A DNA stretch of 64,000 bases. It comes from Cryptomeria japonica. Lineage: Eukaryota > Streptophyta > Pinopsida > Cupressales > Cupressaceae. The stretch spans positions 110,763,783 to 110,827,782 of the forward strand of contig NC_081406.1 of assembly GCF_030272615.1 (NCBI RefSeq), in the 5' to 3' direction. The translations under genes were made by a program, and so were the position numbers. Within the stretch, counting starts at the first letter, position 1. The number at the start of each line of letters is the position of its first letter. This document shows, in pieces, positions 1 through 9,576 of this stretch. The notes below the pieces were generated by a model. The model worked only from the letters and a program-made list of their open reading frames with translations. It had not been told where the DNA came from and did not search any database.

Positions 1-1689
1 CGGCTCATCTCTTCGGTCTCTCTCTCCTTTGTCCTTGAACCATCTTCCACCTGCTCAAAAAAAAAAAGAAGAAAAGAGAAACCCTAACCCAATTTCAGGT
101 TAGGGTAAAGATAAGTAGAAAGAAAAGAAAGAAGAATATGAGTGTTATAATTTTAAAGGAAAAAGAATAAAACAAACCTTAGTTAGGGTTATAAAGGAAA
201 ATAATTATCAAATAATAAAGGGGGGAGGGGGGAGAGGGGAGCTTCCTTTTAAAATTTGAAATGGGATATCCCCATTTGTTTAAATTTTTATTAAATTATT
301 TGGGTGGACATTTTTTTTTATTTGGTTCTTAGTTAAAATTGGGGGTTGTTTATTTATTGGGAAATAATATACCCATTTCAAGTAAATGTATTAAAGAGGT
401 CTATTAATGTGAATTTTTATATAAGTTAATGATTAAAATTATACCAAGAGGTCAATTAAATATGGATATTAAATATTTAATATTTAATGTTTGGAGGGTA
501 ATATATAACAACTTGATTTAAGCTTTTTTTTTTTTTTTTAAATACATTTTGGAGATTTTAATGGTATAAATTAAAATGGAGTAACCTAATATAGGTTGTC
601 GAATAATGATTATTGATTTAGTGAGAGGGTAATGTAGTGGATTAATATACTTTTCTAAAATAAGCTAATGGCCTTGTTCTTGCATACTTATTTAACCCCA
701 GTGAAACTTTTTATTAAATAATTTAATTATTATAATAACGTTTGGCTCTTAAATTTTATTTGCTCAATTAATTAATAATAACACATTGAAATTGTGTTAA
801 TATTGAATTAAAAGGTTTAAGAATTAATTAAGTTATAAATGAAGAGATTATAATATCAATGAATTGGGAAACTTGATATTAGATAAATAATAGATATTGA
901 TTCAATAAATTGTATTAATATCAATTTAGTAGGAATTGGGTTACGTAAATATTTTAAAATGTAATTAAAATTGAAGGGGTTTTTGAGTGAATATATTTAA
1001 TATCTAAAAGGATATTGTCCTTATAAAATTTATTTATTCTATTGATAATAGGAGTTATCATAATGGTTACGTAAGTAAAGTCTAATCCTATCGCTTAGGA
1101 GTTAAAATTTGAAAACCTAAGGCTTCTAGTTAAATTTTAATTCATCACTCACTTTAGTAACCCATGTTAATATCAATTAAGATTTCATTTGGAACAACTG
1201 GTTGAGTTGTCACATCTAATTTAGCGTGGTTGCATGTAATTAAGTGTTTTTTTAAAAAAAAAAATCATTGTTGTGTTTTTGCCCAAAAGTTTGGGCATGA
1301 CATGCAGGAAGCAAGTGCATAGCTATACTTCTGGAATTAAGCTTTATTTATAGAAATGGGAAAATAATTTTTGACGCATGGAAAGTTTGAAGGATAAAGT
1401 TGGGGGCGACCTGGTCCAGGCACACGGTCCCTACAACTTTTGGCAGATTTCGCAGAGCAGCTCCGAATCATCTCAAAGTTTTTATATCCAATTGCATGAC
1501 GAAATCCTAAATCTATAGCTCACTGTTTCCGCTTACTTTGTCTTCAATTTCTGCACTTTACTTATTCAACTTTCAAAAGAGGGTCAAACACATTTCAAAC
1601 ACAATCAATCTACTTAGTGTTCAATCCTTGTATCATTTAGGATTAGATCTAGTAGATTCATCCCCTATTTTGAATTTAAATTCTTCCTA
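1..1689. other. AT-rich noncoding stretch, no gene recognised
   Basis: No coding pattern of any length is seen on either strand. The stretch is AT-rich with long T and A runs. Small structures seen: an inverted repeat at 81-106 (nine-base arms ACCCTAACC / GGTTAGGGT around eight bases) and a short palindrome at 1281-1296 (arms GCCCAAA / TTTGGGC). Bases 1395-1450 are less AT-rich but show no recognisable motif. It may be very old transposon sequence. Confidence 0.6.
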
Positions 1690-1937
1690 GTGAAAATTGG
1701 CTGTGATTCCCCCTTTCTAATTGGTGAATTTGCTAGGTCTCCAATTTTCCACTTTACAGGTAGCTTGAAAACTCTTTCAGAATTTTACAATAAATTTGAT
1801 GATGCTAGTAAGAGGACTCTTGAGGAGGCTACAATTAAGTATTTAAACATTTTCAATATAGCTCTAGTTAAAATTATCTTAGAAATTATAAAAGATTTAT
1901 ATAACTTGTTAGAGTTGACAAGAGGTATGATAGACTT

Positions 1938-3052
1938 ATAAAGTACTAAGAGGGTGGAGGGGGGGTGAATCAGTGACAACAAAAACAATACCACTACAAT
2001 CACTAACTAGTAAAGATAATTAACCATCTTACTTAACACTATGCATGCAATCCAAAATAGTATTAAAGAATTCACAACAATTAAAACATCCACCATAACA
2101 CAAGTGTTTATATGTGGAAAACCCACCTGGAAAAAACCATGGCGAGATGGGACTTACAAGTTAACTATCTGTAGTAATAGGTAACTAAACAGTTAAGGTC
2201 TACAAAAATGCTCTACTAGGAGCGAATCCTATTATAGATCCCAAAGCTCTATTAGGAGCTATACCTTGTTAAAGGTAGTACCCTATTAAGAGTAACCTCA
2301 GTAGAGGATTTCAAACCAAAACTAATGGATCACCTAGTTAGAGGATTTGTACAATGAAGCTTGTTAGAGCTTACCTGGTTAAGGGATTTGACTATTGTAG
2401 TGATTAGAAAACAATAGGTGGTGTGATCTAGAGGTAGCACATCTTTCTTGAATAGATCCTCTTCTGCTCACTCAAAACTACATCACTGACATACTCTGCA
2501 ATGCCTTTAATAAATCGCAACAACTTAGTACTTCTATCTCGTATTTTAAAATAGTTCATCATAATGTCATTATATAGACATTAGATTTCATTTCGGCTTA
2601 GGAATCATATCACAATTTCTTAGGTTTAGTGTATCTTGACAATCTAACATAACACATCACAGATTGCCGCCAAATCTGTCGGTTAGGGATAACTCATCAC
2701 GACTAGTGATGACTCATCACACAATCAACGAAACCAGTTGGAATACTGATACCGGTTAAGAGTTAACCTCTTCCAACTCATAGATTGATTGTCCTCCATT
2801 TTCTTCCTTGTTGATCATTGTTGAATCTCCAAGCTGGTGTCATGCCATTCCTACATATACCGGTTAGACACCCTCAAAACCGATTTAACTTCACTATACA
2901 TATAATATTGGTTTTTCAATATAAATATTGAGGAGTAATACCAGTTTGTCTTAACTAAGATGACTAAGACAATGTGAACATATGTGTGTGTATACATGTG
3001 CCATCAATGCCAACACTTGAAGTCATCCATTACAATCATCATCAAGCCAACA
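1938..3052 (-). mobile_element. 3' LTR of copy E1 (Copia-style LTR)
   Basis: On the minus strand the sequence starts TGTTGGCTTGATG at 3052, directly after a polypurine tract, and ends near 1938 with the family signature: a C-run in TTCACCCCCC followed by CTCTTAGTA. The same end signature occurs at the ends of the LTRs at 19214-20023, 20784-21905 and 38345-39308. Length is about 1115 bp, close to the 1122 bp of the copy B LTR. The final dinucleotide appears as TA rather than CA, so the outer boundary is uncertain by a few bases. Confidence 0.75.
2570..2576 (-). promoter_or_regulatory. TATA box in E1 LTR
   Basis: TATATAA on the minus strand, about 480 bp into the LTR. This is where a U3/R boundary promoter would be expected. 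Confidence 0.4.
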
Positions 3053-3067
3053 ATCTCCCCCTTTGGC
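3053..3067 (-). other. Polypurine tract (PPT) of copy E1
   Basis: Minus strand reads GCCAAAGGGGGAGAT immediately before the LTR start TGTTGG. This is the plus-strand priming site of Copia-style elements and fixes the E1 orientation as minus. Confidence 0.8.
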
Positions 3068-3262
3068 ATTAATGGCAACACTTGGAAAATTTTAAAACTT
3101 TATAACTAAATGTGCTTGCAAAAAATGTACAAACATATTTCTACAACCCCTTTGACAACAATGCCAAATTAAAAAGTAAAATACATATATATTATATTGA
3201 AAGTTGCATCAAAAACTACATATACAAAAATATAAGTCTTTTCAAGGAGTGTTCACTACAAT

Positions 3263-6190
3263 TTACAAGAAAATGTCACTAAAAATGATCTTCATTTGAG
3301 TAAAATCATTATCCCATGTTTCAAATAATGTTTCAGTGATCTCAATGGCTGTCATAACTTGTGCAATGAATTCTTCCATTGCATCCACTATGCTCATCTC
3401 TAGAGTCGCCAAAACCGCTTTTGCATCCTTGTATGCCCGTTGTAAGATGTCCACTTTAGGTCTCAACTGCCTCTTTAGTTCTTTCAAGGACCAGAGTCTC
3501 TTATCCTATTCATAATCATAAATATCTAACCGAGTTTGCAAATCATCAACTGATTTGCCAAATACTAATGTTGAATCATGTAAAGGTATGTAGGTAGTAC
3601 ATATCCTTTCCATTTCTTGTTTTGTCTCTTCTTGCCTCTTCTTCACATCAGGATAGAAAAATGAAATGTTAGATGTATAGGCCAGTATCCTTCCTCTAGT
3701 TTCAATAGCAATCTTCAAAAGATCTTTATTTAGGGATAAGGCAATCTTCCCTGTATCAATATTTTTCATTATTTGCTCTCCTCTCTTCTTTCTGTAATTC
3801 TTCTCAGCTAAAGTCTAAGAAGCTTCTTCAAGAGACTTCAGTTGGTTAGAAGCATCAACAACCAATAGGCCAAGCTTATCAATAGGATTTGAAAAATTCC
3901 CAGTATCAGACTCTGGTAGAAGACTTGACAGAATCTCAATGACAGTTTGAATTGTTTCAGCTTCTTTCCTCTGCTCTTTCAATCTTTTCTTTTGAGCTCT
4001 AGATTGCATCACTATTTCAATCTCCATGAGTTCAGATGCACTCAAAATATCTACATCTATAAGCCCTTTGATTCCTATTGAGTCATCCTCATCATCAATT
4101 TGCTTCTTTACCTTTGATTTTTCCTTTTCATCTGCTATCTTCTCCTCTATTTTCTCTTTCACTTCCTCCTTTTTCTATTCAGTTTTCTTCACTTCAACCT
4201 CTTTCTCAGGTTTCTCTTTCTCTATTTTTGCCTTTGTTCGTTTCTCTTGTGTATCTATTGTAACCGGTGGTAGTTGATTTTCCACTTGGTGTTCTTTTTT
4301 TGGTGGCAGATGAATATCCACACTAGGTTTAGTGACCGATGCTTCAACTTCTTCCTGTGTAACAATAATGACCAATTGCTATAAAGGTTCTATAAATAGT
4401 TCAATGATATTACTAGTTGTATCAATAGGGTCTTGGATTTCATTGGAATCATATACAAAGATAACCAGTAGAGAAGTAGTGTCATCCTGATGCTTGATAG
4501 GATAGACAATATCTAGTGCAATAATTTCTTCTTCATCTAACTTCGGTTGAGCTCCAGTCTCTGTTTGATCATTTTTATGAGATGACATTTGCTCCTGCAT
4601 CCTTTGAATATTTCTAGCTATCTGATGAGTTTCAACTTCAATAGATTGAACCTTTCTACTCAATAACTTCAGCCTTCTTGGCTTAGAATGAAACTGCCCT
4701 TTGAAATTATCAAGCAATGCTAATAATTCATCTCTAGGTAATTTAGGAGAATATTGAATGAATATTCTATCAATAATTTCTTGATCTTGTTCAACAACCA
4801 TTTTCCACTTATTTACAAGAATAGAATACAAAGAATCAGAAATATCCTTTTCAATATCTTGAGGAAACCGATTGTATTGACACAAGTGGTTGATTAGGTC
4901 TCTTGAACAATTTGTTGCTTCTGATCATCATCAAATGAATCAAAACATTCTTTCACATTATCAAACTTATTCCTCCATAATGTTTTTACAATTCTCTCAA
5001 AATCAGTCATAGGTTTGTACGATAAAGTATTAATAGGAATACTTTTCTTTGAAGTGTCTCCTACGGGTTTGGCTTTCTTACCAATTGCTTTCATCTTCTT
5101 TGGTTCCTCTTTAGTGTCGGTATCCTCAAATTCTTCTTGAAGAAAGAGTTTCCTACCTCTCTTCTTCGTTGTAGTTTTCTTCTTAGAATATACTTTGGGT
5201 GTCGGTTCCTTTTTTACTTGAACACTTCTTGTCAGCCTTATACTGGTGGTCACTGAAGGTGCTTGCTCAACTTTCTTCTTCTTCTCTTTGGTAGTATTGG
5301 GTTCAGGAGGTGCATTTCTTTCCTCGTAAGTTCCCAGTATTTTCTTCTTTGTATCCTTGGGAGATGGCAAAAGGTTGTTGGTATAACTGATTAATGTCAT
5401 AGTTGACTTCATAACTCATTTTTTCCATCTCATCTTCCCTGGGTTCTACGGCCTCCATAAGAAAAAATTCTATAGTAACTATAAAACAAATGTCTTTCAC
5501 AAAGTGTTTCACCACATCTTTAGGTAGCCTCAACCTTGTGCTCATCTTCTTTTGGAACTCTTTAAAATATATGTTTACAACAGTAGAAAATATGTTATTT
5601 ACAATTTTAATGTTGTTCTTGATTTGAGTTGTTACCGGTATGTCCTTTGACCATTAAATCTCACCAATTCCCAATAGGAAATTCTAAAAATAGAAGAATA
5701 GACCAATCAATAGTTGACCATATTTGAATCTTTGACCACTGTCTTTCTTAATTGATTGCAGGTTCAACATTAATTGGCTCCTTATAGCCTCGCACAAGTC
5801 ATAGTTTGCATTCTCAGCAATCATCCTATAAGCTGCATGCATAGTTGCAAATGGCACACTATTAATTCTGCTGGAATAAAATATCCTATAACCAATGACC
5901 ATAGTTGCAAGTCTAACGGTCGGGTCTTTAATATTGTTTAATGTAAACACACGATCGCCAGAGGTGGTCTGAGCAAGCACAATCATAGTCTCTTTTAAAA
6001 TTTTCCTCGGCTGTGGGACCATCGGTTTCCAAAAACCACTCACTGCATGAATTACTTCCTTCCTAATTGTGTGCGACCTATCAAGACATATTTTCTCCAT
6101 GCACATGACTAAGAATTACCCTAACATGCTTTTCTTCAAAATCTTCAAGAAAATATGCTGCATTGTGTTGTCCTCGATTTCAGTTTGGCC
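3263..6190 (-). pseudogene. ORF2 protein of copy E1 (unknown function, coiled-coil), 5'-truncated and broken
   Basis: A chain of minus-strand open segments (6106-5684, 5545-5303, 5412-4894, 4885-4379, 4375-4175, 4162-3815, 3769-3506, 3487-3263) matches the ORF2 layout of copies B and D. The N-terminal domain shows a VHGE-like motif near 6110, then MVIGYRIFYSSRINSVP and NLQSIKKD...GQLLIGLFFYF. A Lys/Thr/Pro-rich basic middle follows (about 4900-5400), then acidic/basic low complexity and a helical C-terminus resembling that of copy D (DAMEEF... versus DDMEDF...). The frame is broken by stops and frameshifts. Comparison with H suggests about 140 N-terminal residues are missing beyond 6190. No RT, protease or integrase motif is present. 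Function unknown; inactive as it stands. Confidence 0.7.
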
Positions 6191-6336
6191 AAAATCATGA
6201 GGCAACCCTATGAAACTGGTCCGTTTCGTACCTTATGGTCTCCGAGAGAGCTTAATCGACTTGGTCAGTTAGTTCATTTCGTTCTTTGCTTTTCATTTTT
6301 ATTGTTTTCTTTGTTTCTTAGGATTGCAGTTTAACA

Positions 6337-6728
6337 TGTAGTTCGAACTTTAAAGTCTAAAATGCAGGGGTCTTTGTTAATGAATTACACTTCAGACTTT
6401 AAAGTCCGAAGTGTATTTGAGATTTGTTGTAGTCTGTAGTTCGGACTTTAAAGTCTGAACTGCATATGGTTTTGAGTGCAGTTCAGACTTTAGAGTTCGA
6501 ACTGCTGTTTGTTTTGGATTGCAGTTCGGACTTTAAAGTCTAAACTGCATGTTGTCTTTCCTTGCAGTCTGGACTTTAAGTCCGAACTGCATGTTGTCTT
6601 TGCTTGCAGTCCAAACTTTAAAGTCTGAGTTGCATGGGGTTTTGTGTCAGTTGCATGTCAGGTTTTAAAGTCTGACATGCAAGTGCCCCTAGGTTGCATG
6701 TCGGACTTTAAAACCTCGACATGCAATT
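6337..6728. repeat. Palindrome (hairpin) array, cluster 1: nine units
   Basis: Nine consecutive imperfect palindromes of about 30 bp, each centred on TTTAAA or a close variant, with spacers of about 10-30 bp. Approximate positions: 6337-6366, 6386-6415, 6435-6464, 6477-6505, 6520-6550, 6563-6592, 6604-6635, 6651-6682, 6694-6728. The typical core is TCGGACTTTAAAGTCYGA flanked by GCAGT/ACTGC arms; the last two have GCATGTC/GACATGC arms. In the unit at 6435-6464 the imperfect pairs would be G-U wobbles in RNA. The array lies between the 5' end of E1 (minus) and the start of the F reading frame (plus), so it most likely belongs to the F leader. A smaller AT hairpin (AATTAGCA / TTGCTAATT type) follows at 6741-6761. 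Confidence 0.85.
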
Positions 6729-6920
6729 GCGAGTTATATTAATTAGCATTTATTGCTAATTAGGGTTTTCTTAAAATCTTTTTTAAATTTAATTTTATGC
6801 ATTTTGGTTTTCATTGTGCTCCATTTTCCTCTTCCACACGCCCTCCTCTGCTCCTACTCATTGTGATTTGGATTTCCCTTGCCCTATTGTCAAATCTTTT
6901 TCATCAGCGAATTGGAAGAG

Positions 6921-7667
6921 GTAAGTTCTTTGATTTTCGGGTTTTTATTTCACCTCTGTTTGCATGTTTTCATTTTTTTGTTTGTTCTTTGGATATTAAT
7001 CTGGAGGGCAATCAGATTTTGAAGTCCAATTGCCTCCTTAGATCCAAAGTGCAATCGGACTTCAAAATCCAATTGCCCTCTGGATACCCTTATCTTCCCT
7101 GCACCCCAGACTTTAAACTCTGGCATGTAGGCGAAGAGTTGTCCCTTTGCATATCGGATTTTAAAGTCTGATATGCAGCATGCTAACCTTTGCATATCGG
7201 ACTTTAAAATCCGATATGCAGACGGGTAGGGGTTGACATGTCGGGTTTTAAAACCCGACATGTCAACCAGATTCTTTCCTAAAAAAGAACAGCACATCGG
7301 ATTTTAAACTCTGATGTGCTGATTGTAAGTTTTTCCCTGCACACCAAAGTTTAAACTCCGACATGCTGTTGTTTTTCCCCACCCTACACATTAGGTTTTA
7401 AACTCCAATGTGTAGGTTGTTTTTTCCATATTGAACATCAAAGTTTAAACTCCAATGTGCTATTACCCTACCCCAAGTCTACACATCGGGTTTTGAACTC
7501 TGATGTACATGTTTTGTTTGTTAAGAAGCAGATCGGACTTTTTTGTCCGACCTGTTGTTTTAGCAGTTTTTACTCCTTGGCCTGTTTTGAGTCCCATTTT
7601 TTGATCCATTTGAGAAAAAAATGATTTTTGATAATGATGAATGGCTAATCATTAGTATTGAATGCAG
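6921..7667 (+). other. Possible leader intron of element F
   Basis: A strong plant 5' splice-site match, AGAG|GTAAGTT, occurs at 6921. A candidate acceptor, AATGCAG, ends at 7667, 13 bp before the ATG at 7681. The acceptor lacks a clear pyrimidine tract, so the intron is only a suggestion. If real, the second palindrome cluster would lie inside it and the first in the exon. Confidence 0.2.
7003..7555. repeat. Palindrome (hairpin) array, cluster 2: twelve units
   Basis: Twelve more palindromes with the same TTTAAA-like centre but changing arms. Approximate positions: 7003-7037, 7048-7080, 7106-7123, 7148-7177, 7191-7220, 7231-7268, 7290-7321, 7336-7367, 7383-7416, 7435-7460, 7481-7510, 7528-7555. 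The unit at 7231-7268 is a perfect 38-bp palindrome with 19-bp arms. Arm sequence drifts along the array (GGGCAATC, then GCATATCGG, GACATGTCGG, CACATCGG), and both arms change together, so pairing is kept while sequence is not. The array stops about 125 bp before the F start codon. Confidence 0.85.
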
Positions 7668-8131
7668 TCATTGTGCATGAATGTCAAAGAAGCCCGAGTC
7701 TTCCTCAGGACAATATTCTCCGAGTAAAGCATCATCAAAGAAGATTAAATACAAGTACGATAGGTACTTGAATATCTACCCTGAGAGTTCAGTGGACTCA
7801 AACATTAAGGAGATAAGGGACACTGAAATTGGGCATGTTGACATGCAAGAGTTTATTGATCGGGTTCAGAAGGCTCCTGCATGCCTGACCAGTTTAATCA
7901 AATTTGAGTTGCATAAGTATGCATCTTTCCCAATTGCGGCTCACGATCCTGAATTTGTACTAGCAGTGGCTGATCACTTTGATCCAAGCACAAGGTAGGT
8001 AAAAGATGATGATCAGAAGGTCATAATGACTCTAGATAGTGCATTCTTCAATAGTGTTTTCAAAGGCTCATCAGCTGAAGAAGTGGCTAATATTTCTCAA
8101 GAGAGTTCTCAAGAGTACTACGAGAAACACG

Positions 8132-9576
8132 AGGATTGATGCCCTCCTAAATGGCACAAGGTTAGTCTATGATCAAAGAACACAAAACACACAAAACCAT
8201 TAGTGTTAATCAATCGAAAACTAATCTAAAAAGGCATACCAAAAGAGAGACTACAAGCATGCAAGCATATTTAACTATCAAAGCAAACATGATGAGGCAT
8301 CTCCAAATACCTCCTAACATACTCCTAGTTCCTTCTCCCTTGTTCCTCTCCTCTCCAATTTCCAAAATAGTGTAGCTCTCAGCAGCTTTTTGCACTATGG
8401 ATGCTTATGGAGGATTGAGATTTGTAGTATATCTCCAAATATGAAATGAAAAGCTAATATTATAAAATGATGTATTTTAACCAAAATGATAAGATGTTAG
8501 ATTGCTTATGCTAAAATGCTCTCTAAAATGTCTATAGCTTAGATGCATACAAGTTTTCAGGATCTGGATTATGAAGGAATGGGCTCTATTTATAGGAAAA
8601 ATGGAGCAATGGATGGCCAGGATTGAAGGGTTTAATCAAGGGTCAAGCTTGAAAGTTGGGGATCCATGTGCACAATTTGTACCAATGAAATGGTGACAAG
8701 TGTCAACATAGGGTTGGGTTGAGAGAAGGGGTTGGAGGCATTGAATGCCTGAGAAGACCTCATGGTTATCTAAAGGCTAAGGGTCAAGTCTAAATTAAGA
8801 TTACCCATTGGATTAAGAGTTAATCCAAGGATAAACCTTTGTGCAAATGATTAAGAGATAATCATGGTCAAAGCATTAAAGCCCCGATGAGACCCTTGGG
8901 TTGGGTAGAGGTTGAGTCAAAACAAATGTTTTAACCATGTAGGAGGGTTTGGGTTAACCATTAATGGTTTTTGAAGACTTTGTGGATTAAGTGGTTGAAG
9001 GTTGGAAGCTTTCAAAGGTTATCCAAGACTTTGAGACATTTAGTGGTTGAAGGTTGAAAGCCTTTAATGGTTATCAAAGACTTTTAGGCTTTGAGAAGTG
9101 ACTCCATTTTGCTTAGGAATGTGACAATAATTAGGGGATGGATTAGGCTAATTAGGAAGGGGTTAGAAGAATCTAGAAGAGGATTAGATTTTGCAAGTGG
9201 ATTTGGTGGGTGAGGAAAAATAGGATTTTATTAAAAATAAAAATTCATTTATTTCAATAAATGTGTGCAAGTTGCTTTTGTAGGAAAATGCAAGTGGGGT
9301 GGGGATAATGATTTAAATAAATGTTTTATTTAATTTATTTAAAAGAGGAAAAGGGGATTTTATTAAATAAATAGATTTTACTTATTTAATTGAATGGAAT
9401 TTGATTTAATGAATTAATTAAAATAAATTGAATAATTTATTTAATTAATAGAAGAATGTTTGGGGATGAATTAATTAAATATTAATTTAATTAACTGATG
9501 GCTAGAAGATTTTTAATCAAATAAATAGCGAATATTTATTTAATTAAGCTGGACAGATTTGTGTGACTACAAGGAT
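8132..9576 (-). mobile_element. Solo LTR of a Tat-type Ty3/gypsy element with 5-bp target duplication
   Basis: The LTR occupies 8137-9571 (1435 bp) and on the minus strand runs TGTAGTCACA...GGGCATCA. It is flanked by perfect duplications AGGAT at 8132-8136 and 9572-9576. Stretches match the gypsy1 LTR at 37073-38344, for example the TATA-proximal segment around 8585-8630 against 37470-37530. No internal sequence remains, as expected after LTR-LTR recombination. It interrupts the F reading frame. Confidence 0.9.
8587..8594 (-). promoter_or_regulatory. TATA box in solo LTR
   Basis: Minus strand TATAAATA in the segment that aligns with the gypsy1 LTR TATA region at 37472-37479. Confidence 0.4.

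Noticed and set aside
81-106. Telomere-like AACCCTAACCC sequence
   Set aside because: Only one imperfect unit within a short inverted repeat; no tandem TTTAGGG array, so not a telomere or interstitial telomeric tract.
1690-1941. 83-codon open segment just left of the E1 LTR
   Set aside because: It begins at GTG rather than ATG, runs into the LTR end signature and shows no recognisable domain, so it is probably a chance frame.
4026-4277. Plus-strand Ser/Phe-rich open segments across the E1 ORF2
   Set aside because: They are the complement of the Glu/Lys-rich minus-strand ORF2 region, and their composition is explained by that.
6797-7297. Open segments on both strands (124 and 115 codons) across the second palindrome cluster
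   Set aside because: Their translations only mirror the repeated palindromes (DFKV and similar words on both strands), so they are not independent genes.
6337-7555. CRISPR array or tRNA cluster
   Set aside because: Units are palindromes with drifting arms, not identical repeats with unique spacers, and none has a tRNA cloverleaf. The sequence is plant nuclear.
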